Below, one piece after another: positions 17,879 to 28,249 of a stretch of DNA of 64,000 nucleotides. The position numbers and the translations under genes were made by a program. The notes under the pieces are model-generated. The model saw nothing but the letters and a program-made list of their open reading frames with translations. It was not told the origin of the DNA and did no database searches. Position 1 is the first letter of the stretch; every line of letters starts with the position of its first letter. The stretch is from DLKC01 sp002478885 (GTDB lineage: Bacteria; Bacteroidota; Bacteroidia; Chitinophagales; Chitinophagaceae), in contig JAXLUI010000001.1 of assembly GCA_046329585.1 (NCBI GenBank), positions 558,001 to 622,000 of the forward strand. Reading direction: 5' to 3'.

Positions 17879-18609
17879 TCCTTTTGCATGCTAAACATTG
17901 CAGCATAATTATCAGCAAGCATTACCGCTAGTTTCCCGGGTTCATGACAAAGCGGTGTTGCGGCAATGCTTATTTTGTTTTTGCCATCAAACCATTTTAA
18001 TATATCAGCGCTTATATAAATAATTTTTTTTGGCCTTACAAAGTCAACCGTATTGAAAGAAAGTTTAATGTTTCTTGTAGTTTGCTCGCCTTCTTTATAA
18101 CCGCCGACATGATAACTAAAGATGTGCCTCGGCGTATTAGCGCCTGTTGAGCTGCCTTCGAGTTTAGCCATTACATAACCCGTATTCCAGGTCCAATACA
18201 TATCCATCGCAGGGTCGAGCGCTCCGGTTTGAACGCCGGTAACGTTTCTTAAACTATCAACACCAAGCAGGAATTGAATAGCAGAAACACTGTCTAAATT
18301 TGTTTGCAGTATAATTTCCTTTGAAGCATCATCCGATTGGTCAATAAGAAAATACCCTTCATGAGTTTCGCTCTGCAGTTTATTTTTCAAAACAATGTTC
18401 GAAATATAGTAGCGGAAATTGCGCACTGTAAACTGCTCGCCAGCTCCATTAATATAGGTCTGCTGAACGTGTAATAATTCTGTGCCCGCATAATTTTCAA
18501 ATTTTATGCTAATCGAATGTTGAGCAAAAGTTGCACCAGAAAGAACCATGCACGCAAAACATAAAAGCGCTTTGGCTATAGCGATGCTTTTATGTACCCG
18601 GCATATCAA
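17875..18609 (-). CDS. MbnP-like periplasmic copper-binding protein
   Basis: About 244 residues from TTG 18609. The family signatures are GVDSLRNVTGVQTGALDP and MYWTWNTGYVMAKLEG, followed by YHVGGY and a C-terminal core of strands. The WTW tryptophans are candidates for the residue oxidised by the partner diheme enzyme, whose gene overlaps by 4 nt. A signal sequence ends at GATFAQ. The start is uncertain. The frame stays open upstream into the repeat at 18625-18644, where a GTG at 18636 would give MRRNKSN..., while the first in-frame ATG (18549) leaves too short a signal peptide. TTG at 18609 gives a reasonable signal sequence. Confidence 0.82.
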   Translation of the reverse strand: MICRVHKSIAIAKALLCFACMVLSGATFAQHSISIKFENYAGTELLHVQQTYINGAGEQFTVRNFRYYISNIVLKNKLQSETHEGYFLIDQSDDASKEIILQTNLDSVSAIQFLLGVDSLRNVTGVQTGALDPAMDMYWTWNTGYVMAKLEGSSTGANTPRHIFSYHVGGYKEGEQTTRNIKLSFNTVDFVRPKKIIYISADILKWFDGKNKISIAATPLCHEPGKLAVMLADNYAAMFSMQKE

Positions 18610-18624
18610 TACTATGTTGCTTTT

Positions 18625-18765
18625 GTTGCGTCGCACTCTTGTACGTTTGATTCTTTATGCAGCAATATACTTGTTTAACCGTTTCTTCGACTGCTTACCT
18701 GGTGAATCATTGGCAAAAATCTTAATAGCCGCGCAATGATTTGCAGCACAAGTGTGCGACGCAAC
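18625..18765. repeat. Inverted pair of the interspersed repeat
   Basis: The left core GTTGCGTCGCACTCTTGTAC (18625-18644) and the right core GCACAAGTGTGCGACGCAAC (18746-18765) face across 101 nt. The pair starts 54 nt after the sprA stop and runs into the 5' end of the MbnP-like gene. The outer arms (acccggc at 18597-18603, gccggc at 18789-18794) also mirror each other. It is one of the most complete copies here. Confidence 0.93.
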
Positions 18766-18818
18766 GATGATGCCATTGGCAATAAAAGCCGGCGACAAAA
18801 AATTCTTAACAGAAAGTT

Positions 18819-21800
18819 TTATGGATTTGGTGCAAGTGAAATACGAATCTGCAAACCCGCTCTTGTACTGGTAACCGGCGCCGATGTAGATATGTATGGT
18901 TTTACGCGCTGCTGATCGAAATATAGTTTCAAGTTTACCCGATTGCTTAACACCATATCGATCGACGGCTGAATTACGGTGACTTTCTGTCCACCGGTTC
19001 CATAAGCATTTGCCTGATCGAGGCGGCTGTTGCTTTGCACATCGTCGCGCATGGAAAGGTCGAGATTGAAGTTGATATCGTTACCCGCTTCGGTTTCTTT
19101 TACAAATGGGAACTTGAATGGCAAATGCACCCCACGCTGGCGAAGGCTTCCACCAAATGACCATTCTGTGCTTCTTACTTCACTCAACTGGTAATCGATA
19201 AGGCTTAAGCTTAACTGCCGGCTTTTCTTGTATTCGAATCTTAAACTGGTTTGATTGGTGGTGGTTACATCGATGCCAAACAAAGGCGCAAACTGCTCCT
19301 GAATAGTGAGGTTAGGCACAAGATAGAACGGCACGTAGTTGCCTGAGATGGTATCAATAAATGCAGGCGCACCATAATGGAACGGGTCGTAATAAAGCAG
19401 TGCACTTGCAAATGTGTTCATACTGAGTGTAGAGCTATAGCTATGCGACAATGTAACATTACTGAACACGTCTGCAACCGCCGGTATTTTTGTTAAACCC
19501 GTGAAAGTTACGCGCCAATTAGGTAATGGTTTTATACCGCTAAACGGATTTGATGTAATGTTCGGGTTCGACTGGTTAATGAGACTTACACTGTTTGGAT
19601 CTTTGTTAGTGTACGCAGAAAGGAATGCAGGTATAAGCACGTCTTGCGCATAGCGACCATAGCCTAGCGGAAAGCCGTCTGCAGATGTTCCACCGGTGTA
19701 ATACGGGTTAAGTTTCGATAGCCTTTGAGCGATCAACAACCTGCTATCCTGGAATTTTTTAAATGTCTCCGAAACTTCGGTTGCCTTTGTTTTTGTAAAC
19801 AGTGTTTGGAAACTGATATAGGAAACGCTGAACCCGCCACCTGCCAATGGGCTAAGGTGATTGAAGTCCCCCCGGCCAAGCGTGTCTTTAAATAATTCAG
19901 AATAGTTTTTGGTAAACGATTTATCGAGGTTAAGATCGATTACAAATTCTTTGAATGGTTCCAACTGTGCAGTGATGCTCATGCGCTGTTCAAAATCCTG
20001 AGTGTAAAGCAGGTTAAAATTGCTGTCTCTTGTTATTACACCCTGGGCGGCTTTCTTGTTAAGCCACGCTGTATCTGGCTGCTTGCCGAAAACATAATCG
20101 AGGCCGGGCTGCATACTTTTGAAATTTGACCCCAGAATCTTTGAACTATCGGTATAACCCGGAACCCGGCTGTTGAAATTCGCGCTGTAATTCACCGACA
20201 CTCTTTTAACCATTGTAACCACGCCAACGGCTGCTTTTACAGCACCTCCCGGGCCTTCTATCTGCTTGTTGTCGCGTTTTTGTTTACGTGCAAGGCGTTT
20301 TTGTTTTCTCCATTTACGCAGTGCATCTTTCTTTTTACTGCCTGACAGACCTTTTACTACCTCTGAACGCGGCTTGACAACAATAGTGGTGTCGTTAGGC
20401 CTGTTCTGATCAAGATTGTTGTTGCCGCTGCTGTCCTCAGCATCATCCCTGATCCTTGGCTGCATTGCTTTGTCAAGCCATTTTGATTTTGAATACAACC
20501 GCGTAAAATCGAACTCTGTGTTAAATGCATTCTGCTGACTGTTTTCAACAATATTGCCGAGTTCACGTGCAAGCTGGCTGGCGCCAATCCAATTATAGGT
20601 TGTGGTATAGCTATACCGCATATTGATCCAGTCGGTGGCCGGAAGCTTTGCCAAGGGTACATTGTAACTAAACACCGCTCTTTGCTGATACAAAGTAGGC
20701 CGGCCACCTTTGAAAAAATTACTTCGCACGGTGTCTTTTTTCGATTTGGTATTGAGTAACCCATACGGTTCATCCACACGACCGAAATTAGTAGCACTAA
20801 AGTCGAAGTTCAGGCTCCGTGTCAGATCCCAACGAAGATTATAATACCTGTCGAAAGTGAAATACTTATCGTAAGTGGTATCAACGCGTTCAACTTTGCT
20901 GTCGAAAGTATTTACAATGCGTGGTGTAAATCGGCCAAACTGCCTGTTGATATCTGCCCTGAAACTCAATAAGGAGGGAACCGGATTTACATTAAAATCA
21001 CGCAACCAGGTAAGCCATGGGCTTTTGTTCCTTATATTTTTCATCGGCTCAATAAACTTCGAATTGCTTGAATAGGTATAACCCATGCCAGCCCTGTGTT
21101 TTGCCACCTTATTAAGCAGGATTAAAGGAGTCGTTTGCTCGAATTGAGTAAAGGAATAGGTAAAATCAAAATTGCTAAGGCTCCACAGCTTAGGCTTTGA
21201 ACCGGTTTGGCCAAAGCGCACGTTTGTGAAGTTAATTGTTTTAATGGTGGTTTCGTCCCTGGCCACATTTCTGATTGAATCCTTCTTATCGCCCCCTGTT
21301 GACAATTTGTATTTATATTTTACGTCCAGATCATAAGGATCATATTCAGGCGTAAGTAAAGTCTTATTTATACTTGCATATACCGGAATAGTAGCACCTG
21401 CTTTTTTAGGCATCAACTTTCCAAGATCAAGTGTAAGTGCTGCATCAAATTGCAACATATTATCTCTTGCTCTTTCATTGGCACGTTGTTCAATAGTGCC
21501 GAAGCCCTGCGTATAGGTGTTGGCCGATATGGATAAAGTACCAAGATCAGCCAATTGAATATCCGCTCTGCCAAGCGCAGCCCATCCGCCTTTCTCATCT
21601 ATCCTCGACAGCCTCAGTTCGTTAACCCAAACCTCCGCATAGGCAGGCGAATTCTTGTTGGTATTTTCAATGCCGATCAGGAACCCCTGAACTTCGCCAA
21701 GATTTGGGTTACCCAATACTGAGATGGTATTTTTTCCTTGTGATTCGCGGTAAATAGTACTAATTGAGCTTCCAGCAGTATTTCGTCTCAGTTTTAATTG

Positions 21801-24800
21801 CACAAGATCATTTAACACTATATCGAGATTATTTTCGACCGGCCATATCTCCGCAGCAGTCGCCGTTGTTTTCGGAAGAGTGACTTTTAGAGGGATTCTT
21901 ATTTCGTAGTAATTATTCAAAAAATCCTGTCCAATCCTTATAACGGCGGTCATTTCGTTATCCTGAATAGGTTGCTGTGCCAATGAGTCAACTGATTCGG
22001 CGTGAATAAACATAGACATCTGCCCAAATTGCCGCAGGTCAAGATTCAATGTTTTAAAAACAGCTCTAGATTCACCTTTTGCCAGATTGCTGAGTTTTAA
22101 ACTCATAGATTGTTCATTCTGCAAAAGATTAACCCCATTATTTCCTAACAACTGCACCCTTTCGATGCCGGGCGGGATTTTGTAAGGAATAGGCGTGCGC
22201 TTACTGTTTTGCTCAATATTCACCGCCTGAACATTTATTTTACCTGGATCGACAATGGTGTAAGATCCGGTGGTATCTAACTTATAAGTAAATGTCCTCC
22301 ACTGGTTTCGTACTAGGTTCAAAGATGCAAAACGCATTACCAATGAATCCTCGAAGCCTGTCATATACATCCTGATAAAACGTATGGATTTAAAGTCGGG
22401 AATCTGGCCCTCTTTCCTGGTATACCCTTTTATTGGTATCCGGAAAAGATACCACCACTCAGGATGATCTCCTCCACTTCCATCAGCAAGCCTGGGCGTT
22501 ATCAGCTTCTTCTCTACGATATAATTCTCGCCCACATTCATGTTATTCTTCAAATTGATATCATACTCATAATACTCCTCAGTTTCATTGAGCGTATTAT
22601 CTCTATTAAGATCCTCGTTGTCGGGGTATAAAGTTGCAGCCGGAGAATAAGGTGAATTGCCAGTTGACACAGGCGAGTTGCCCTGGGGATTGTTGAAATC
22701 TTTATAGCGTCCAAGTATTCCAGTACCTGCTGCATCGTACGCCGCGTCACGGTACCATTTATAGTTATCGTGAGAGGGGTCCGATTGTGCATTCTTGTAA
22801 ACGTCTTTGTCAGTCCCGAAATTTGTCGCAAGACTGTTCAAATACGGAGCGCTTTTTATTCTTTCAGTGTCATCGTTGTTGCCGTCAAAGCCAACATCCT
22901 GATAAGGCCTGTCTGCCGGATCATTGCTAAATGCCTGTGTTATTTGTATCGGGTTTACCGGTACACGGCCCCAAACGCTTGAGGTATCAACCGCTGCTGC
23001 TTGGTTCGGCGTATTCAGGCCATTCTCATAAAAACGTTGCCCGTCTTTTAAAACGTCTTCACTGATATTTCCAAGATTGACTACTAATTTACCTCCGCCG
23101 CTGTTGGGGTTTGTCAGAAAAGGATCTTGCGCCCAAAATTCTATGTATTCAATATTGCCGGTTTCAAAATCAGTTTGATCAATGCTTCTCATTATACCGC
23201 CCCAGCGGCTTTTTGGATCTGAAAGCTTACCCTTGTCGTTTATATTAACTTTATCTGAAGTAAAATTGTATGGTCCTGGATCAGTGGGATAATAGGCTAA
23301 ATCAAAAGTTGCATTAAGTACATCTACTATATTTGTTGTTCGCTGAGGAAATAGTTCGGTTGTGTAAACGGCTCTAACCCTTGGATCACTTAATTCTTTT
23401 AAATTATTTTTCAACGGATTATTTGGGCTCGCCTTGTCCTGCAGCGTGGGTTCTATATTGTACCATGCAATTTTCGCCCTGTTTTTACCATAAATAAGAC
23501 TATTCAGCGAGTCAGATTCCTTAAATGTTTTTGGCGTTGAAGCAAGCGACCAGGCTACAAATGGAAACCGAAGATCAATACTGCTTGTTGAGCCTTCAAA
23601 ATCGTCAATATATATTAATCCATTATTTCCTTTCCCTATTTGGCTTGGATGTCCAGGATCCATTAGCGCCGCCTCTCCGTATGTATTGATATTACTTACG
23701 GTCTTCGATTCATAGTTAGGCAGTTTATTTAGTAGCCTTGTTAATCCCGGTAATTCAGAATGGTAATTGAAGTCCACCCCATACATCCTGTTATTAATTG
23801 GATCCTCCCCATAGTTGACTTTTGTAAAATAGGGGCGTTCTGTTAGTCGCTGCATGGTAGCACCCACAGTAAGTTTCTTATTGGCGAGATAATCTAATCT
23901 CAAGCCCATAAAGCTCCGCTGCTGAATACCATAAGTGGCGTTGTTTTCATATTGAACATTAACCGGCAGCCCGGAGTTAAGAATAGCCTGGTTAATTACC
24001 TTTAATGTTCCAAGGTTATAATCGATTATATAATCAACATTTTCCTGTAATTGCTGCCCCCCGGCAGTAACCTTAACCGACCCTGGTGGAATATTAAATC
24101 CCCCAAGGTAAATATCTGAAGAGGAACTACCTTTTATCTTGCCCTGTATATAAAACCTGTCGAGGTTAGCATAGGTCTGCGCTATTGCTTTTATGGAATC
24201 ATACAATTGATTGTATAAATACTTTGATTTTATAGCTGAATCAACCCCTTTAAAAGCGGTTGTATCAAGAAAGGAGCCGAACGGCTCAAGTACAGGAAAG
24301 ATGATCTTGCCTTGTTGCGAAAGAACAGTAAAGCTATCAACATAATCATATTGACCATCCGGAAATGGATCGTTTCGATTATTAAGGCGATCAGCGTTGA
24401 GTATAGTCAATAAAGGTTTACCGGAGTAGGCTTCATTGGTTTCCGGTAGATATCTTTTCAAACCGCCACTCGGCTCCTGGTATAAAACGTTCATGGCAAA
24501 TCCATCGCGCTGCATGCCGGTTACATCAAGAGAATAAACGTTTTTCATCATAAGTCCCCATATGGGAAGCGTCGGCCGTTGAGAAGTTGCTTTAAGCAAT
24601 TTAAGGAATATAACTTTCTGCACACCCTGTGTTGAATCAACGGTCACGTCCTGCGAAAATTCGCCGACCTGGTAAACCTTTCCGTTATAAGTATACTGAT
24701 AGGCGACGGCCAGTACGTCATCGGGTTGCAATTGCTGGTTTAATGATAAAAAACCCACTTGCGGGTTAAAATAAAATTCGCTTGGCTCAAGTTTGCGCGC

Positions 24801-26072
24801 AAAGGTTTTCTCGAAATCTGTTACAGGCTTTAAGCCCCGCAGAAGCAGCCTGGTATTGATGTAGGAAGGGTTTCTCGACAGTGTATCTTTTGACGCAAGA
24901 AAAGGATAAAGATCGTTTGCACCGTTTTGAGGAAGCTCGCCCGATGTTAAGCTATGAACAGTGTCATTGTATGGATGTGTCTCGGCCAGGTCCATCAGAC
25001 CAACAATACTTCTCACATTGGTAGTAGCGCCATTGCGGTTAGTAACCCAAACCTCCATTCTTAATATCTGAACCTGGGTTTGCACAACCGGCAGGTTCTT
25101 CATGGTTTTATTATAGTTATTTCTAAAATACTGAGCGAGCAAAAAGTGCTTGTTCTCTTCATAATCATCCATCCGCTTATTGATGGTTTGATTTAAACCG
25201 CCCCCTTCGAGTGTTATCGACTGTCGCTGAGAATTCTGGTTGGCAATAGCAGCCGTAATAAATAATTTGCCGAACTGCAATTGTGTCTTCACGCCAAAAA
25301 GACTTTGCACGCTCGCCATCAGTGTTCCCTTTGCCTGGAAGGAAATATTTCCGGCCTCAACTGATTTAATTATTTCATCATCGTGACCCTTATAGTCGAG
25401 CTTTAGCTGGTTTTCAAAACCAAAGTTGGCCTGCGTGTTGTAACTGATAGGCAACTTTAACTTGTCACCGATATTCCCGTTTACGTTTATGTTGGCATCT
25501 TCCTTAAAATCAAAACCTCCGTTTTTCCTGGCAGCTTCCGGTAACGTAGGGTTCTGAATGTTCTGGCCCTGGTAACCGGCTGTAAGATTTACATTTCCTT
25601 CTGGCTTAATATCAACCTTAAGCCCTTTAGGCCCAACACCAAAAATGCGATCAAACAGCTGGTCGTAAACCCTCGGCGGAGGGCGCTTGATCTTCCGGTT
25701 CAGGTCATATAAAGTTTTCGCCCTTGAATTGAAATAATCTTTCTCCGATTGCTCGGTCTGAAGCTTATAAAATTCGTCGAAGGAGAGGTAAGTAGGTTTG
25801 CGGTAAACAATATCACCGATCTTTTCTTCAATATAATACTGCTTTGTTACAGGATCATACTGAATATTTTGTTTTATGAGGCTTGTATCTGTTAAGTCAA
25901 AAGGATTATTATACCGCCAGCTATACCGGTCGCCCCGGCGGTCTTTTAGAGGATAATGCAGTGTTGTAGTATCTTTTTTGCTGTCCTTTTTCTGAGCCTT
26001 TACGCTTACAACAAAGAGGCTGCCTGAAACAGTAAAAAGGATGATTACAATTAAACGAAAAAAATGCGTCAA
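18819..26072 (-). CDS. sprA: Type IX secretion translocon / gliding motility protein SprA
   Basis: 2417 residues, the size expected for SprA/Sov, the giant outer-membrane barrel that forms the T9SS export channel. A signal peptide (about 1-26, ending SVKAQ) is followed by HYPLKDRRGDRYSW and FDLTDTSLIKQNIQYDP, typical of the SprA N-terminus. It also shows the repeated GPKGLKVDIKPEGNVNLTAGYQGQN block, FGVKTQLQFGKL, and a long beta-rich region ending in a barrel-type strand, LQIRISLAPNP. It serves the sorting-domain proteins encoded at 13071 and 40055. It follows ruvA by 40 nt in the same direction. Confidence 0.96.
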   Translation of the reverse strand: MTHFFRLIVIILFTVSGSLFVVSVKAQKKDSKKDTTTLHYPLKDRRGDRYSWRYNNPFDLTDTSLIKQNIQYDPVTKQYYIEEKIGDIVYRKPTYLSFDEFYKLQTEQSEKDYFNSRAKTLYDLNRKIKRPPPRVYDQLFDRIFGVGPKGLKVDIKPEGNVNLTAGYQGQNIQNPTLPEAARKNGGFDFKEDANINVNGNIGDKLKLPISYNTQANFGFENQLKLDYKGHDDEIIKSVEAGNISFQAKGTLMASVQSLFGVKTQLQFGKLFITAAIANQNSQRQSITLEGGGLNQTINKRMDDYEENKHFLLAQYFRNNYNKTMKNLPVVQTQVQILRMEVWVTNRNGATTNVRSIVGLMDLAETHPYNDTVHSLTSGELPQNGANDLYPFLASKDTLSRNPSYINTRLLLRGLKPVTDFEKTFARKLEPSEFYFNPQVGFLSLNQQLQPDDVLAVAYQYTYNGKVYQVGEFSQDVTVDSTQGVQKVIFLKLLKATSQRPTLPIWGLMMKNVYSLDVTGMQRDGFAMNVLYQEPSGGLKRYLPETNEAYSGKPLLTILNADRLNNRNDPFPDGQYDYVDSFTVLSQQGKIIFPVLEPFGSFLDTTAFKGVDSAIKSKYLYNQLYDSIKAIAQTYANLDRFYIQGKIKGSSSSDIYLGGFNIPPGSVKVTAGGQQLQENVDYIIDYNLGTLKVINQAILNSGLPVNVQYENNATYGIQQRSFMGLRLDYLANKKLTVGATMQRLTERPYFTKVNYGEDPINNRMYGVDFNYHSELPGLTRLLNKLPNYESKTVSNINTYGEAALMDPGHPSQIGKGNNGLIYIDDFEGSTSSIDLRFPFVAWSLASTPKTFKESDSLNSLIYGKNRAKIAWYNIEPTLQDKASPNNPLKNNLKELSDPRVRAVYTTELFPQRTTNIVDVLNATFDLAYYPTDPGPYNFTSDKVNINDKGKLSDPKSRWGGIMRSIDQTDFETGNIEYIEFWAQDPFLTNPNSGGGKLVVNLGNISEDVLKDGQRFYENGLNTPNQAAAVDTSSVWGRVPVNPIQITQAFSNDPADRPYQDVGFDGNNDDTERIKSAPYLNSLATNFGTDKDVYKNAQSDPSHDNYKWYRDAAYDAAGTGILGRYKDFNNPQGNSPVSTGNSPYSPAATLYPDNEDLNRDNTLNETEEYYEYDINLKNNMNVGENYIVEKKLITPRLADGSGGDHPEWWYLFRIPIKGYTRKEGQIPDFKSIRFIRMYMTGFEDSLVMRFASLNLVRNQWRTFTYKLDTTGSYTIVDPGKINVQAVNIEQNSKRTPIPYKIPPGIERVQLLGNNGVNLLQNEQSMSLKLSNLAKGESRAVFKTLNLDLRQFGQMSMFIHAESVDSLAQQPIQDNEMTAVIRIGQDFLNNYYEIRIPLKVTLPKTTATAAEIWPVENNLDIVLNDLVQLKLRRNTAGSSISTIYRESQGKNTISVLGNPNLGEVQGFLIGIENTNKNSPAYAEVWVNELRLSRIDEKGGWAALGRADIQLADLGTLSISANTYTQGFGTIEQRANERARDNMLQFDAALTLDLGKLMPKKAGATIPVYASINKTLLTPEYDPYDLDVKYKYKLSTGGDKKDSIRNVARDETTIKTINFTNVRFGQTGSKPKLWSLSNFDFTYSFTQFEQTTPLILLNKVAKHRAGMGYTYSSNSKFIEPMKNIRNKSPWLTWLRDFNVNPVPSLLSFRADINRQFGRFTPRIVNTFDSKVERVDTTYDKYFTFDRYYNLRWDLTRSLNFDFSATNFGRVDEPYGLLNTKSKKDTVRSNFFKGGRPTLYQQRAVFSYNVPLAKLPATDWINMRYSYTTTYNWIGASQLARELGNIVENSQQNAFNTEFDFTRLYSKSKWLDKAMQPRIRDDAEDSSGNNNLDQNRPNDTTIVVKPRSEVVKGLSGSKKKDALRKWRKQKRLARKQKRDNKQIEGPGGAVKAAVGVVTMVKRVSVNYSANFNSRVPGYTDSSKILGSNFKSMQPGLDYVFGKQPDTAWLNKKAAQGVITRDSNFNLLYTQDFEQRMSITAQLEPFKEFVIDLNLDKSFTKNYSELFKDTLGRGDFNHLSPLAGGGFSVSYISFQTLFTKTKATEVSETFKKFQDSRLLIAQRLSKLNPYYTGGTSADGFPLGYGRYAQDVLIPAFLSAYTNKDPNSVSLINQSNPNITSNPFSGIKPLPNWRVTFTGLTKIPAVADVFSNVTLSHSYSSTLSMNTFASALLYYDPFHYGAPAFIDTISGNYVPFYLVPNLTIQEQFAPLFGIDVTTTNQTSLRFEYKKSRQLSLSLIDYQLSEVRSTEWSFGGSLRQRGVHLPFKFPFVKETEAGNDINFNLDLSMRDDVQSNSRLDQANAYGTGGQKVTVIQPSIDMVLSNRVNLKLYFDQQRVKPYISTSAPVTSTRAGLQIRISLAPNP

Positions 26073-26112
26073 TTTCAGAAAGCTCTGGTTAAGTAGAAGT
26101 CTATTCTATAGG

Positions 26113-26700
26113 TTAAAGGTTTTTGAGTGCTTGTTTAATAATTTCTTCCAAAGAAAGTATTTCTTTAGCAGACTGTGAAACTTTTTTTACCGCTGATTCT
26201 GCCATTGGCTTGGCTATTCCAAGGCCTGTTAAAGCGGCAATTGCGTCCTTCTCGGCAGAGTGTATATTTACGTCGCTGGCACTAATGTTTTCCATGGTTA
26301 TTTTACCCAGTTTATCCCTTAATTCCACAATAAGCCGCTCACCGGTTTTACGGCCGATACCCTTAACGCTTTCCAGTTGTTTTGTATTGCCCTGAACTAT
26401 GGCTTTTATTATTTCCTCCGGCCTTAGACCGCTCAACATCATCCTGGCAGTTGACGCGCCTACGCCCGACACACTTATCAGGTGCAAAAACAAGTCTTTT
26501 TCCTCCTGGTCGAAAAAACCAAAAAGCGTCTGCCCATTCTCGGTTATGTGCAGATAAGTAAGCAATTGGCCCTCCTCTTTATTGCTGACAAAAGTGTAAG
26601 TATTCAGGCTAATCTGCAGTTCATATCCTACCCCATTTACGTCAACAATTACCAATGAGGGAGATTTCTTTGCAAATTTTCCTCGAACAAATGCGATCAT
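26113..26700 (-). CDS. ruvA: Holliday junction branch migration protein RuvA
   Basis: 195 residues, normal length. An N-terminal OB fold (MIAFVRGKFAKKSPSLVIVDVNGVGYELQI) is followed by two helix-hairpin-helix motifs (LISVSGVGASTARMML, LESVKGIGRKTGERLIVELRDKL) and the C-terminal RuvB-contacting domain (AIAALTGLGIAKPMAESAVKK). It binds four-way junctions and recruits RuvB. It lies directly upstream of sprA. Confidence 0.97.
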   Translation of the reverse strand: MIAFVRGKFAKKSPSLVIVDVNGVGYELQISLNTYTFVSNKEEGQLLTYLHITENGQTLFGFFDQEEKDLFLHLISVSGVGASTARMMLSGLRPEEIIKAIVQGNTKQLESVKGIGRKTGERLIVELRDKLGKITMENISASDVNIHSAEKDAIAALTGLGIAKPMAESAVKKVSQSAKEILSLEEIIKQALKNL

Positions 26701-27052
26701 AAAAAAAAATTTACCCTTGCTGTCAAATATCGGGTATAATTATGCTTTTGCTGCACAAGAAGAAAAAAGATTTTCAGGCACCAGGTGTCATCACGCTACT
26801 CAAGTTCCGTTGCGTCGCACTCTTGTACTGTAAATAAGAGCTGAGCAATGGCAAAATCTCCTAAATCCATTCACGATTCGCCATTCAGCAATTGACGAAC
26901 GGCTGTGAATAACCCAATCCAGCAAGCACCGGTTGCCACACGTGCAAAACGGTCAAAAAAAACTGCTATTGCAATAACACATTGCCATCATAAATGAATT
27001 AAATTGCCGGCGGGATATTTATATTGTACCTACCATCGTCACTTGCCCTTCT
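26701..27052. other. Divergent region between ruvA and the split plug gene
   Basis: 352 nt with promoters for both directions presumably inside. The only structured element seen is the repeat core at 26809-26828. No gene. Confidence 0.5.
26809..26828 (+). repeat. Solo core of the interspersed repeat
   Basis: Exact consensus GTTGCGTCGCACTCTTGTAC with a preceding arm (caggcaccaggtg). No clear facing partner. It lies between divergent gene starts and does not follow a stop codon, so it is an exception to the positional rule. Confidence 0.88.
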
Positions 27053-28169
27053 ATGTTCCTTAAAAAAATACTGTTTTTTGTCTGCCTTTCGGTCACTGCC
27101 TGTAATGTAATATTTGGGCAACGATTGGATGCTGCGCTGCGGAAATTTTATGAGCTGGCCCCGGTTGAAAATGTTTACATACAGTTCGACAATAACAATT
27201 ATTTTACCGGGCAAACAATATTCTATAAAGCCTACCTGTCATCATCAGGCAGGCTCGATTCCCTGTCAAAAAATTTTTACGTTGATTGGTATAGTGACAG
27301 TGGAACGTTTATCGCATCCACAGTTACTCCTATCACGTATGGTTTTTCAATCGGGAGTTTTGATATACCTGGAACCTACGCCGGAACAAACATTTATGCT
27401 GTTGGCTACACAACATGGATGCGAAACTTCGACCCGGCTTTTTTCTTTCAAAAAAGCCTTGGTGTTTTTTCTTTACCCAAAAAAATCGCCAAAAGGGCTC
27501 CGGTTCAATCAGAAAATACCGTTCAATTTCTGCCCGAATCAGGAAACGCCCTCGTTAATAAGGCAAGTGTTGTCGCTTTTAAGTCAGTTAACTGGCTGGG
27601 ATTGCCCCAAAGCATAGATGGTGAAATAAAAGATAAAACAGGATCGGTTGTGACTGAATTTCATTCAGACCATGATGGAATGGGCAAGTTTTACTATGTG
27701 CCCTTGCCAGGAGAAAGTTATATAGCCGAGTGGAAAGATATAGAAGGAAAAACACAGCGGGCAACTCTTCCTGATGCAAAGGAAATGGGAATTAGTCTGA
27801 TTATTGAGCCTGGCATATTTGATCGGAAATTCCATATTCAAAGAACGGAGAGCATTCCGCAAGAATGGAAAAACATAAAAATAATTGCTCAAATGAACGG
27901 CCTGATTTTATACAGGGCGACTGCACACCCTGAGACAACTGAAACGATCTCCGGAATACTACCGGTAGGTAGTTTCAGACCCGGTATTTTGCAGGTTACT
28001 CTTTTTGATGCAAATGATAAGCCCCTCTGCGAACGACAAATTTTTATCAATAACAGTCGATCCACGATCAATGGTTTCATGCGTGTTGACACATTAAATA
28101 ACCAGCCGGGAGGCCACAACTCAATTTTATTTGAAGTAAAGGATTCGGTACCTGCAAGTTTTTCTATTT

Positions 28170-28173
28170 CGGT
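28170..28173. other. Left copy of the 4-bp target duplication (CGGT)
   Basis: CGGT at 28170-28173 is repeated at 29475-29478, immediately outside the two IS ends. Confidence 0.9.
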
Positions 28174-28249
28174 TGTAAGCTCCCCTGAAAATCGGCCAGT
28201 TAAGTTAGAGTTAACGACTATTGAGTTTGTTAACTTTAAATTTTAATAC

